Positions 18,214 to 27,033 of a stretch of 51,113 nucleotides of DNA are shown here, piece after piece. Both the position numbers and the translations under genes were made by a program. The notes beneath the pieces were generated by a model. That model was not told the DNA's origin. It worked only from the letters and a program-made list of their open reading frames with translations, and did not search any database. The first letter of the stretch is position 1, and every line of letters begins with the position of its first letter. The stretch is from JAWWPY01 sp964412845 (GTDB taxonomy: Bacteria > Actinomycetota > Actinomycetes > Streptosporangiales > Streptosporangiaceae): positions 1 to 51,113 of the forward strand of contig CAYPQM010000022.1 of NCBI GenBank assembly GCA_964412845.1, read 5' to 3'.

Positions 18214-20516
18214 TGGCTCGCCCTCGCTTCGCTGATCGCGGTCCAAACCCGCACCGGTGTGGTTGGCATGTCGATGTGCCGTACGCCGAGGTGGCTGAGC
18301 GCGTCGATGACGGCACTCTGCATGGCTGGGGTGGCGCCGATCGTCCCGGCCTCGCCGATCCCCTTGGCTCCCAGCGGGTTGATGGTGGCCGGTGTCTCGC
18401 TCACCAGCAGTTCGAAGCTCGGCAGTTCCGCGGCGGTGATGGTGGCGTAGTCGGCCAGCGTCCCGGTCAGCGGGTTGCCCTCGGCGTCGTACACCATCTC
18501 CTCCAGCAGCGCCTGCGCCACACCCTGGGCGATGCCGCCGTGCCGCTGGCCCTCGGTCAGCACCGGGTTGAGTACCGTGCCCGCGTCGTCCACGGTCACG
18601 TGCCGGACCAGGGTGACCTTGCCGGTCTCGGTGTCGACCTCGGCCACCGCGACGTGGGAGCCGAACGGGAAGGTGGGCGCCCCATCGGTGTAGTGGACGA
18701 ATGCCGTCAGGCCCTCGGCCCCGGCGTGGCTGGCCACGTCGGCCCAGGTCCGGCTGGCGCCCGGGTCACCGCGGACCTGCCAGCGCCCGGAATCGGTGTC
18801 GAGCTCCAGGTCGGCCTCGCTGGCCTCCATCAGGTCCGCCGCCAGCTTGCGGGCCTGCTCCTTGACTTCCAGATTGGCCCGGTGCACGGCCACCCCGCCA
18901 AGCTGCAGCGACCGCGACGCGTAGGTGCCGGTGCCCAGCGGGATCTCGTCAGTGTCGCCGTGCTTCACGGTGACCTTTTCCATCTGGATGCCGAGATCGG
19001 CCTCGACGATCATGGCCCATGACGTGTGGTGGCCCTGGCCATGCGCCGAACTGCCGGTGTAGACCGTGGCCGTGCCGTCGTCGTGCACCACGAGCCGGGC
19101 GGTCTCCCCGTTGTCCGCGTCTGCCGCGGTGATCTCCACGTAGCTGGACACCCCGATGCCGAGCTGGACCACGTCGCCGCGCTCCCGCCGGCGGGCCTGC
19201 TCGGCCCGCAGGTCCGCATAGCCCGCGCCGGCCAGCACCTTGTCCAGCCCGCCGATGTAGTCCCCGGTGTCGTAGAGCGCCCCGCACGGGGACTGGTACG
19301 GGAACTGGTCGGACGGCACCAGGTTCTTCCGCCGCACTTCGGCCGGGTCCATGCCGATCTCGGCTGCGAACAGGTCCATCGCCCGCTCGATCGCGGCGGT
19401 TGCCTCCGGCCGTCCCGCGCCGCGGTAGGCGGAGATCGGCGTCGTGTTGGTCACCACCACCCGGTACCCGGCCACGACGTGAGCGATGTCGTAGGGCCCG
19501 GGCGCCATCAGGTTGGTCAGGGTGGGCAGGAAGCCGCCCATCCGCGGGTAGGCCCCGGTGTCCTGCACGACATCGAGCCGGTAGGCGAGCACCCGCCCGT
19601 CCCTGGTCCCGCCGATCTTGACGGTGTGCCGCTGGGCCCGCCCGTGCGTCATCCCGGTCAGGTTCTCACTGCGCGTCTCCACCCAGCGCAGCGGCCGCCC
19701 CACGTGCCTGGCCGCCCAGGCGACGATGATGGCGTCCCGGTCGAGTCCGACCTTGGCGCCGAACCCGCCGCCCACATCCGGGGCGACCACCCGGATGGTG
19801 CCGGGGTCGAGACCGAACGCGCCGGCCAGGATGAACCGGCTGATCTGCGCGTTCTGGGTGCTCACCCAGACCGTCAGCTTGCCGTCCACCCAGCAGGCGG
19901 CGGCGGCCCGGCCCTCCATGGGCACCGGCGCGACCCGCTGGTTCACGATCTCCCGCTCGACCACCACGTCACAGCCGTCGAAGGCCAGGTCGCCCGCGGG
20001 ATGGGCCACGGGGATGTTCGAGCCCGCGTCGGGGAACAGCAGCGTGCCGCCCGCCAGTGCCTCGCCGATGCCCACCACCGCAGGCAGCGGCTCATAGTCC
20101 ACGACGACCAGTTCCGCGGCGTCCTCACCCTGGTAGCTGTCGTCGGTGAGCACGATGGCCACCGCCTCGCCCACGAACCGCACCTTGTCCACCGCCAGCA
20201 GTGGCTCCTGCCACGGCCCGCCGAGCGGCATGGGAGCAGCTTCGCTGCCCGGGGGCGGGCCGCCCTCCGGCGGTGGCGGCGGCGGCGGTATGTCGTCGAT
20301 GTCCGAGTAGGTCAGCACGGCGACCACACCTGGCGCCTCGCGGGCCGCCGAGGCGTCGATGCCGGTGATCCGCGCATGCGCGAACGGGCTGCGCACGAAG
20401 GTGACCCTGGCCGCGCCCGCCAGTTCCGGCAGCCGAAGGTCGTCCACATAGGTGCCGCCAGCGGTCAGCAGCCGAGGGTCCTCGGTCCGCACCACCCTGG
20501 TGCCCAGGATGCTCAC
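18210..20516 (-). CDS. coxL: Molybdenum hydroxylase large subunit, form II CoxL type
   Basis: This 768-residue catalytic subunit binds molybdopterin cytosine dinucleotide. The active-site loop is AYRGAGR at residues 363-369, the form II (putative CO dehydrogenase) signature, and not the AYRCSFR of true form I CO dehydrogenase. GGGFGAK at 249-255 and the catalytic glutamate in KGIGEAGTIG near the C-terminus are present. A run of seven prolines at about 77-83 is a linker oddity. Translation probably begins at GTG 20516 with GGAGG just upstream. The likely role is oxidation of an aldehyde or heterocycle. Without coxDEFG next to it, CO oxidation is unlikely. Confidence 0.9.
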   Translation of the reverse strand: MSILGTRVVRTEDPRLLTAGGTYVDDLRLPELAGAARVTFVRSPFAHARITGIDASAAREAPGVVAVLTYSDIDDIPPPPPPPEGGPPPGSEAAPMPLGGPWQEPLLAVDKVRFVGEAVAIVLTDDSYQGEDAAELVVVDYEPLPAVVGIGEALAGGTLLFPDAGSNIPVAHPAGDLAFDGCDVVVEREIVNQRVAPVPMEGRAAAACWVDGKLTVWVSTQNAQISRFILAGAFGLDPGTIRVVAPDVGGGFGAKVGLDRDAIIVAWAARHVGRPLRWVETRSENLTGMTHGRAQRHTVKIGGTRDGRVLAYRLDVVQDTGAYPRMGGFLPTLTNLMAPGPYDIAHVVAGYRVVVTNTTPISAYRGAGRPEATAAIERAMDLFAAEIGMDPAEVRRKNLVPSDQFPYQSPCGALYDTGDYIGGLDKVLAGAGYADLRAEQARRRERGDVVQLGIGVSSYVEITAADADNGETARLVVHDDGTATVYTGSSAHGQGHHTSWAMIVEADLGIQMEKVTVKHGDTDEIPLGTGTYASRSLQLGGVAVHRANLEVKEQARKLAADLMEASEADLELDTDSGRWQVRGDPGASRTWADVASHAGAEGLTAFVHYTDGAPTFPFGSHVAVAEVDTETGKVTLVRHVTVDDAGTVLNPVLTEGQRHGGIAQGVAQALLEEMVYDAEGNPLTGTLADYATITAAELPSFELLVSETPATINPLGAKGIGEAGTIGATPAMQSAVIDALSHLGVRHIDMPTTPVRVWTAISEARASQ

Positions 20517-20539
20517 ATGGCCTCCGTAGCGTCCGATGC

Positions 20540-20551
20540 TGTGACATCACA
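20540..20551. promoter_or_regulatory. Short dyad upstream of coxL
   Basis: TGTGACATCACA is a dyad of 5-base arms with a 2-base spacer, about 24 bases upstream of the coxL start. The rest of 20519-20735 shows no gene. The spacing does not match the CRP or FNR consensus, so it is only a candidate operator. Confidence 0.3.
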
Positions 20552-20735
20552 CGACCGCACCGGGCGGCCGTCGCTGCCTTCCCGCGGTGCGCTCAGCATG
20601 CGGGCACCGGCCCGCGGCCGGCATCGGCAGGTATCACAAGCTCATGCCCGTGCCATTGTGCCCCCGCCACGACTGATTGGGTATGCCGGGCCCGCGTTTA
20701 GCTGCGCCGCTGCCGCGATTGGCCTGCACCACCGG

Positions 20736-22565
20736 TCAGTTCACGGCCGCCAGCAGCGGGCGCAGCGCGGCCGCATCGTCCTGCGCCGCCGTCAGCAGCA
20801 CGCCACCGACCAGCGGGCGCCCCTCCCGCAGCAGTCGCACGGAGAGGTCGAGTCCTGTCTCGCGCGCCGCGCGGCGGCCGGCCCGTTCCAGCGCGCGCAG
20901 CGCATCCGCGGGAATGCTCACTTCCGGCACCTCATGCGCCAGGTAGTCGGCCTCCTCGTAACTGCGCAGCGGTGCGATGGACAGCAGGACCGGCACTCCG
21001 GTGTCCGCGAGCGCCTCGACCATCAGGCGCAGCGTGTCCAGCTCATAGACCGGCCGGGTGACCAGGAACTGCGCACCGGCCCGCACCTCGGCCCTGGCCC
21101 GCGCGATCTCCGCCGCCGCGTCCTGCGCGGCCGGGTTGATCCGGGTCCCGATGCAGAAGGATGTCTTCGTGGTCAGCGGCAGGCCGTCGAAGTCACGGCC
21201 GGCGTTCAGCCCCGCGAGCAGGGAGACGAGCCCGAGCGGATCGACCTCCCAGATCCCGTCCACGGCCGGGTAGTCGCCAAGCACCGGAGGGTTGCCTGCC
21301 TCGCAGATGACGCCCCGGATGCCGAGCGCGTGCGCACCGAGCAGGTCCGCCTGGAGCGTCATGATGGTCTTGTCCCACGTGGTCATGGTGACGATGGTCT
21401 CCACGCTGGCGTGCTGCTGCAGGTGCAGCGCCACGCCGAGGGAGTCGCGGTGGGCGCGCGGGTTGTCCGGTGCGGTGACCGCGAACAGCCCCACGCCCTG
21501 GTCGCGCAGTCCGGTCACGGTGTCGGTGGTCTGGCTGATGGCGCCGTCGTCCGGGGCCGGGATCTCGGCGGCGATGACGAAACTGCGGCTGGCGAGCCGG
21601 GCGGCCAGGACGCCCGTGGCCGCGCTCGCCTGGTCGCGGATCTGCTGGCGTGGCTGCGGCCGCGCGGCGCTGCGGGTCGCCGTCGCGCGCAAGTCCGCCA
21701 CGCCCGCCACGGCGGCCTCGATATGGGCCGGGGTCGTCCCGCAGCACCCGCCGACCAGAGCCGCGCCCGCGTCGGCGAAGCGGTGCAGGTACCGGGCGAA
21801 GTAGGTGCCCTCGATGCTGAACTCGAAGCGACGATGGCCGACGCGGCGCGGTTGCCCGGCGTTCGGCTGGGCGCTCACCGGGAGCGAGCTGTATTGGACC
21901 AGGTTCTCCACCACGCCCAGCATCCGCTGCGGGCCGGTGGTGCAGTTGCTGCCGAGCATGACGATCGGCAGTTCACCGAGCACCGTGGCAACTTCGTGCG
22001 GTGTCTCCCCGCCCAGGGTGCGCCCGTCATCCGCGAAGGTGGCCTGCGCGATGATGGGGAGGTCGCAGACATCGCTGGCCACGGCCACCGCCTCGGCGAG
22101 TTCGTCGAGATAGCCGAACGTCTCCAGGATGAGCACATCGACGCCTTCGGCGGCGAGGGCCAGCACCTGCTCCATGATCACGTCTATCCGTTCCGCCGCG
22201 CCTACCTGGCGCCGCTGGCGGGCGGTTACGGCGGGGGAGACCGCGCCGGCGACGAACACCTGGCGGCTGCCGCGCTCGCCCACCTCACGGGCGATCCGCA
22301 CCGCGGCCCGGTTGATCTCATCGACCTTGTCCAGGTACCCGTGGTCGGCGAGCCACAGCCGGTTGGCCCCGAAGGTATTGGTCTGGATTATGTCGGCCCC
22401 CGCGGACACATAACTCTCGTGGATCGTGGCGACCAGCTTGGGGTCGGACAGGTTCACCTCGGGCAGCGCGCGGTCCAGCGCGCAGCCCGAGGCGTGCAGC
22501 ATCGTGCCCATCGCGCCATCGCAGATGAGCAGCCGGTCTCCCAGCACATCGGTGAATCGGGTCAT
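20736..22565 (-). CDS. Homocysteine S-methyltransferase / methylenetetrahydrofolate reductase fusion
   Basis: This 609-residue bifunctional protein has two halves. Residues 1-310 are a zinc homocysteine methyltransferase (DGAMGTMLH at the start, zinc ligands C208, C274 and C275 in GSNC and GGCCG). Residues about 325-600 are an MTHFR barrel (FVIAAEIPAP, VICEAGNPP). It could move methyl groups between a donor, homocysteine and folate. ATG 22565 overlaps the stop of the upstream PucR regulator as ATGA, so the two are coupled. It is the second MTHFR in the window. The methyl donor cannot be read from sequence. Confidence 0.88.
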   Translation of the reverse strand: MTRFTDVLGDRLLICDGAMGTMLHASGCALDRALPEVNLSDPKLVATIHESYVSAGADIIQTNTFGANRLWLADHGYLDKVDEINRAAVRIAREVGERGSRQVFVAGAVSPAVTARQRRQVGAAERIDVIMEQVLALAAEGVDVLILETFGYLDELAEAVAVASDVCDLPIIAQATFADDGRTLGGETPHEVATVLGELPIVMLGSNCTTGPQRMLGVVENLVQYSSLPVSAQPNAGQPRRVGHRRFEFSIEGTYFARYLHRFADAGAALVGGCCGTTPAHIEAAVAGVADLRATATRSAARPQPRQQIRDQASAATGVLAARLASRSFVIAAEIPAPDDGAISQTTDTVTGLRDQGVGLFAVTAPDNPRAHRDSLGVALHLQQHASVETIVTMTTWDKTIMTLQADLLGAHALGIRGVICEAGNPPVLGDYPAVDGIWEVDPLGLVSLLAGLNAGRDFDGLPLTTKTSFCIGTRINPAAQDAAAEIARARAEVRAGAQFLVTRPVYELDTLRLMVEALADTGVPVLLSIAPLRSYEEADYLAHEVPEVSIPADALRALERAGRRAARETGLDLSVRLLREGRPLVGGVLLTAAQDDAAALRPLLAAVN

Positions 22566-24100
22566 GGCGCATCGCCCCGTGGTTGGTCGCCCCGTGGTTG
22601 GTCGCCCCGTGGTTGGTCGCCNNNNNNNNNNNNNNNNNNNNNNNNNNNNNNNNNNNNNNNNNNNNNNNNNNNNNNNNNNNNNNNNNNNNNNNNNNNNNNN
22701 NNNNNNNNNNNNNNNNNNNNNTCGCCCCGTGGTTGGTCGCCCCGTGGTTGGTCGCCCCGTGGTTGGTCGCCTAGTGCGTCGATGATCTCCAGTGCCACCT
22801 GCGTCGTGAGCCGGTCCCGGTACTTGTCCAGGGACAGCCCGGTGATCTGCTCGATCCGCTTGACCCGGTAGGCGACGGTGTTGGGATGGACGTGCAGGAA
22901 GCGCGCGGCGCGTTGCGGGCTGCTGTTCTCGCGGAGGTAGCAGGCCAGCGTCGTCAGGTACTCAGCACGCCGGTCGCGCTCGGTGCGCGACAGCTTGCCG
23001 AGCACGTCGTCCGCGAACGACCTCAGTTCGGACAGGTCGGGCACCTGCAGCAGCAGCCGGTGAATGCCCAGGTCTTCGAAGGCGGTGACGCTGCCAGTCC
23101 GGCCGAGGCGGCGCAGCGTCTCCAGCGTCCGGTGCGCCTCTTCGTACGACCGGGTGATCTCCCGCGGGTTCCGGCACGTCCCGCCGATCCCGATGACCGC
23201 TTGCGCGTCCGGGAAAAGCTCAGCCAGCCGGCTGATGCAGGTGGCCCCGAGCCGGCGCGGGTCCGTGCCGCCCGCATGCTGCCCGTCGGCGGCGGCCGTC
23301 ACCAGCACCACTTCAGACTCCCGCGCCGAGATGATCGCGTCCGGCGCGCGGGTGGCGAAGAAATGCTCGATGACGTCCCGGATCCGCTGCCGCAGGGCCT
23401 CCGCGTCCTGCGCGCCACGCGGCGGCGGCACATCGAAAGCGATCGCCACGACGTTGTGGCCGCGCGTGGCGTCGTAGCCGAGGTGCGTGGCCCAGCGCCC
23501 TGTCTCGCTGTCGTCCCGCCCGCGTCCCAGCAGCAAGCCTTCAACAAGGTCGTCGCGCACCCGCCGGGCGGCCGCCGCGACCACGTGTTCCCGGCCGAGT
23601 ATCACCCCGCAGATCGTGGCCGCATGCTCGGTGACGAGGAGGCGCATGTCCTCTTCCGCGTCCTTCTCGGCCGGATCCATGGTGATCAGGTGGGCCGGCA
23701 CCTCGTCGCCCACCAGGATGGGGGCGACGATGATCGCGGGCATCCCGCCGACACTCGGCAGCCAGAGCGGCCGGTGACCCTGCCGTGATGCGCGCAGCAC
23801 CTGGCCGAGACGTGGATGGACGACAGCCTCGCGGACCATGTCGGCCGCCTTCTCCGGCGGTGTGCCCGGCGACGCCGCGGCGATAACGTCCATGACCGGG
23901 CTCACCACGGCCACGGTTGCCGCCGTGCGGTCGGCGATCAGTTGCGTGACGCTGGCCAGGTCCGCGTCCTGCAAGGCCAGGCCCGACAGCTGGCGGTACA
24001 CCGTCACCAGCTCGCGGAGCGCCATGTTCTCCCGGCCGAAGTCTCGCGGCCGGCCAGGATTGACGACGTGTCCGGCGACAGCCGGAGGCCTGTCTGTCAT
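22562..24100 (-). CDS. PucR/CdaR-family transcriptional regulator with GDQPR repeat tail
   Basis: This is a regulator of about 440 residues before the repeat. An N-terminal sensor region (LADLASVTQ-like helices, then GGMPAIIVAPILVGDEVPAH) resembles a GAF domain. A central GGDEF-like CdaR domain follows (VIGIGGTCRNPREITRSYEEA). The C-terminal PucR helix-turn-helix is SPQRAARFLHVHPNTVAYRV. After DALGDQPR the frame runs through GDQPR repeats and the N gap to DAP and a stop that overlaps the methyltransferase fusion start. ATG 24100 has only a weak ribosome site. It is divergent from the aldehyde dehydrogenase and probably controls one or both sides. Confidence 0.85.
   Translation of the reverse strand: MTDRPPAVAGHVVNPGRPRDFGRENMALRELVTVYRQLSGLALQDADLASVTQLIADRTAATVAVVSPVMDVIAAASPGTPPEKAADMVREAVVHPRLGQVLRASRQGHRPLWLPSVGGMPAIIVAPILVGDEVPAHLITMDPAEKDAEEDMRLLVTEHAATICGVILGREHVVAAAARRVRDDLVEGLLLGRGRDDSETGRWATHLGYDATRGHNVVAIAFDVPPPRGAQDAEALRQRIRDVIEHFFATRAPDAIISARESEVVLVTAAADGQHAGGTDPRRLGATCISRLAELFPDAQAVIGIGGTCRNPREITRSYEEAHRTLETLRRLGRTGSVTAFEDLGIHRLLLQVPDLSELRSFADDVLGKLSRTERDRRAEYLTTLACYLRENSSPQRAARFLHVHPNTVAYRVKRIEQITGLSLDKYRDRLTTQVALEIIDALGDQPRGDQPRGDQPRGXXXXXXXXXXXXXXXXXXXXXXXXXXXXXXXXXXGDQPRGDQPRGDQPRGDAP
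22572..22771. repeat. In-frame 15-base tandem repeat spanning an assembly gap
   Basis: The unit TCGCCCCGTGGTTGG is repeated at least three times on each side of the N run. On the minus strand it encodes GDQPR pentapeptides that form the C-terminal tail of the PucR regulator. The copy number is unknown because the array crosses the gap. Confidence 0.9.
22622..22721. other. Assembly gap of 100 N
   Basis: Exactly 100 undetermined bases lie inside the GDQPR-coding tandem repeat, with identical sequence on both sides. The size looks like a placeholder. Confidence 0.98.
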
Positions 24101-24200
24101 GATTCTTGAGCATATGACCGGAGCGGAGATCTGGTCTTGTTACGAGGCGACAAACTCCGCGTTCATCGTTAAGTGTCTGACGCGTCTGCTGGGAAGCATC

Positions 24201-24229
24201 TTGACAAGCATGAAGCGGCCGCGCACATT
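24201..24229 (+). promoter_or_regulatory. Candidate promoter for the aldehyde dehydrogenase
   Basis: A perfect -35 hexamer TTGACA at 24201-24206 is followed after 17 bases by CACATT, a weak -10. It lies about 85 bases upstream of the aldehyde dehydrogenase ATG, in the 213-base region divergent from the PucR regulator. Confidence 0.4.
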
Positions 24230-24313
24230 TCAGGAGAGTTAACACAACCTGGTCACCAGTTGGACGTGCCGTGCTCCCCCTGCCGCGGGCGGCCAGCCGG
24301 GAAGGCAGCTTGG

Positions 24314-25762
24314 ATGCTCGAATACCGGGATATCTACGCGGGTGGCCGTCTGCTGCCCTCGGCATCACCCGACGCCGTCACGGTGGCGAACCCGGCGACC
24401 GAGGAAATCGTGGGCGCCGCTCCCGCCGCGGTCGCGGAAGATGTCGACATCGCGGTCTGCGCGGCGCGGCAGGCATTCGACACCGGCCCCTGGCCGCGCG
24501 CAGACCAGGCGCAGCGGGCCGCCGCCATGGACCGCCTGGCGCTGGCCCTCGAAGTCCGGGCGCAGGACACGGCCAGGCTGGTGACGGCCGAGATGGGCAT
24601 GCCCATCACCGCTTCCCGGCTGCACAACGCCGACGTTCCCGTGGCCATTCTCCGCTACTACGCCGCGCTGGCTCGCGCACTCCAGCCGGAGGAACTCCGG
24701 GTGGCGGTCAACTTCCGCGGCCACACTATGGTCCGGCGGGAACCGGTGGGCGTGTCAGCCATCGTGGCACCGTGGAACTACCCGCTGACGATCGCTTTCT
24801 CCCAGCTTGCTCCGGCGCTGGCGGCAGGCTGCACCGTGGTGCTCAAGCCAGCTCTGCAGACCTCGCTGAGCGCGTACATCCTGGCTGAGGCATTCGAGGC
24901 GGCCGACTTCCCGCCGGGTGTCTTCAACCTGGTGACCGGCGCGCAGGAGGTGGCCGAGATGCTGGCCCGGCATCCGGGTGTCGACAAGGTCGCCTTCGCC
25001 GGACCCGCGTCAGTCGGCCGCCGGATCGCCGTGGCCTGCGGCGAGACCCTCAAGCCGGTCAACCTCGAACTCGGCGGGAATGCCGCGGCCATCGTCCTGG
25101 AGGACGCCGATCTGGTCGCGACCTGCGCCGCGCTGAGCCATCTGGCCTTCGCCAATTCCGGGCAGACGTGTTTCGCCGCCTCCCGCGTGCTCGTGCCGCA
25201 CGGTCGTTTTGACGAGGCGCTGGCGGGCCTGACCGCCGAGGCGGCGGCTGTGGTCATCGGCGACCCGATGGCTGCGGACACCACCATGGGACCGCTGGTC
25301 AGCCCGCGCCACCGGGCTGCGGTCGAGTCATTTGTGACGGCCAGCACGGCGGACGGGGCGCTCGTCATAGCGGGCGGCCGCCGGCCCGCCGCCCCGGTCC
25401 GCGGCTACTACTACGAGCCCACTGTCCTGGCGGGCGCGGCCAACGCGATGCTCACCACCCGTTCAGTGTTCGGCCCGGTCGTCACGGTGACCGGGTACGC
25501 GCGCGAGTCTGAAGCGGTGGCGATCGCCAACGACCGCGGCTGCGGGCTGGCCGGGAGCGTGTGGACCTCGGACCGGGATCACGGGCTGGCCATCGCGCGA
25601 CGCATCCACGCCGGGACCTTCGGCGTCAACTTGTATGTCCCGGACCTGAGTTCCCCGTGGGGTGACGGGGCTAGCGGCCAGGGCAGCACGTACGGCCCCG
25701 AGTGCCTCGATGCCTACCTGAAACCCCGATCCGTGTTCCTGCCTGAGTCAGTCCGGGCGTGA
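24314..25762 (+). CDS. NAD(P)-dependent aldehyde dehydrogenase
   Basis: This 482-residue ALDH-superfamily enzyme oxidises an aldehyde to an acid. Catalytic residues are present: N155 in PWNYP, E252 in LELGGN and C286 in SGQTCF. The usual FTGS is AFAGPASVG here, a mild variation. ATG 24314 follows GGGAAGG, and the frame is open upstream but looks non-coding. It is divergent from the PucR regulator. The placement suggests it removes an aldehyde formed by neighbouring alcohol dehydrogenases, but the substrate is unknown. Confidence 0.88.
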   Translation: MLEYRDIYAGGRLLPSASPDAVTVANPATEEIVGAAPAAVAEDVDIAVCAARQAFDTGPWPRADQAQRAAAMDRLALALEVRAQDTARLVTAEMGMPITASRLHNADVPVAILRYYAALARALQPEELRVAVNFRGHTMVRREPVGVSAIVAPWNYPLTIAFSQLAPALAAGCTVVLKPALQTSLSAYILAEAFEAADFPPGVFNLVTGAQEVAEMLARHPGVDKVAFAGPASVGRRIAVACGETLKPVNLELGGNAAAIVLEDADLVATCAALSHLAFANSGQTCFAASRVLVPHGRFDEALAGLTAEAAAVVIGDPMAADTTMGPLVSPRHRAAVESFVTASTADGALVIAGGRRPAAPVRGYYYEPTVLAGAANAMLTTRSVFGPVVTVTGYARESEAVAIANDRGCGLAGSVWTSDRDHGLAIARRIHAGTFGVNLYVPDLSSPWGDGASGQGSTYGPECLDAYLKPRSVFLPESVRA

Positions 25763-25808
25763 GCCAGGCCTAAACGCGCCGCCTGCCGGCCCCGATCAGG
25801 GCGTGTCC

Positions 25809-27023
25809 CTAGCCAGCCCCGGCCTGGCGGCGCAGTGCCTCAGCCTTGTCCGTGCGCTCCCAGGTGAACTCGGGCTCAGCCCGCCCGAAGTGACCGTACG
25901 CGGCGGTCGTACGGTACCGCGGCCGGCGCAGGTCGAGATGGTCCTGGAGCGCGGCCGGGCGCAGGTCGAAGTTCTCCTGGACCAGGCGCAGGATCTCCGG
26001 CCGGCTGACCTTCTCCGTGCCGAACGTCTCGACCAGCAGGGAGAACGGCCGGGCCATCCCGATCGCGTAGGCGACCTGGACCTCCACCCGGTCGGCGAGA
26101 CCGGCGGCCACGATGTTCTTGGCCACGTAGCGCGCCCCGTACGCGGCGCAGCGGTCCACCTTGGACGGATCCTTGCCGGAGAACGCGCCGCCGCCATGCC
26201 GCGCGAAACCTCCGTACGTGTCCACGATGATCTTGCGGCCGGTCAGGCCCGTGTCACCGACCGGCCCGCCGATGACGAACCGTCCCGTGGGGTTGACGTA
26301 GAACTCCCCGCGCAGCTCCGGAGGGTCATACAGGTCCCCCGGCAGTACCTGGCTGACGACGAGGTCCCACAGCTCGTCGGGAAGCTTGTCCGCCATGCCC
26401 TCGGCGTGCTGGGACGAGATGAGCACCTTCTCCACCTTGACCGGCCGCCCGTTGCCGTCGTAGCGGACGGTCACCTGAGTCTTGCCGTCGGGGCGCAGGT
26501 AGGGCAGCTGGCCCGTGCTGCGGACTTCGGTCAGCCGCCGGGCTAGCTGGTGCGCCAGGGTGATCGGCATGGGCATGAGTTCCGGGGTTTCGTTGGTCGC
26601 GTAGCCGAACATCATCCCCTGGTCACCGGCGCCCGCCCGGTCATATGGGTGGTCGTCCTGGCTGCTCCGCGCCTCCCGCGAGGCATCGACGCCCTGGGCG
26701 ATGTCGGGTGACTGCTTGTCCAGGGTGACCAGGACGCCGACCGCATCGCCGTCGAAACCGAGCTCGCCATTGTCGTAGCCGATGTCGCGCACAGTGCTGC
26801 GGGCAATGCCGCTGTAGTCCAGGACCGCCCTGGTCGTCAGCTCACCGGCGATCACGATCAGGCCCGTGGTCAGCAGCGTCTCGACCGCCGCCCGCGACTG
26901 TGGATCTTGCGCCAGCGCCGCGTCAAGGATGGCGTCAGAGATCTGGTCGGCCATTTTGTCCGGGTGGCCTGCGGTCACCGATTCCGAGGTGAATACGAAA
27001 CCGTTGTCGTCCGGCATGCTCAT
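25809..27023 (-). CDS. metK: S-adenosylmethionine synthetase
   Basis: This 404-residue enzyme makes SAM from methionine and ATP. The family signatures are complete: FTSESVTAGHPDKMADQ at the N-terminus, GAGDQGMMFGYA in the ATP site and GGGAFSGKDPSKVDRS-like GGGAFSGKDPSKVDR. ATG 27023 follows GGTAGGGACGG. It lies ten bases after the MetE-like gene, at the end of the purU-to-metK operon. Whether a second housekeeping metK exists elsewhere cannot be told. Its place here ties SAM supply to the folate/methyl genes upstream. Confidence 0.95.
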   Translation of the reverse strand: MSMPDDNGFVFTSESVTAGHPDKMADQISDAILDAALAQDPQSRAAVETLLTTGLIVIAGELTTRAVLDYSGIARSTVRDIGYDNGELGFDGDAVGVLVTLDKQSPDIAQGVDASREARSSQDDHPYDRAGAGDQGMMFGYATNETPELMPMPITLAHQLARRLTEVRSTGQLPYLRPDGKTQVTVRYDGNGRPVKVEKVLISSQHAEGMADKLPDELWDLVVSQVLPGDLYDPPELRGEFYVNPTGRFVIGGPVGDTGLTGRKIIVDTYGGFARHGGGAFSGKDPSKVDRCAAYGARYVAKNIVAAGLADRVEVQVAYAIGMARPFSLLVETFGTEKVSRPEILRLVQENFDLRPAALQDHLDLRRPRYRTTAAYGHFGRAEPEFTWERTDKAEALRRQAGAG

Positions 27024-27033
27024 CGGTCCGTCC

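Noticed and set aside
18210..20516. True CO dehydrogenase
   Set aside because: The active-site loop is AYRGAGR, not AYRCSFR, and adjacent coxDEFG are lacking.
20540..20551. CRP-type site shared by coxL and purU
   Set aside because: The two dyads have different spacers (2 and 4 bases), and neither has the 6-base CRP spacing.
22572..22771. CRISPR-like array
   Set aside because: The 15-base units are contiguous with no spacers and are in frame with the PucR gene.
19026..22871. Very long open frame antisense to coxL and the methyltransferase fusion
   Set aside because: It crosses an N gap, is antisense to well-recognised genes and has the Arg/Pro/Gly-rich composition of a GC-driven shadow frame.
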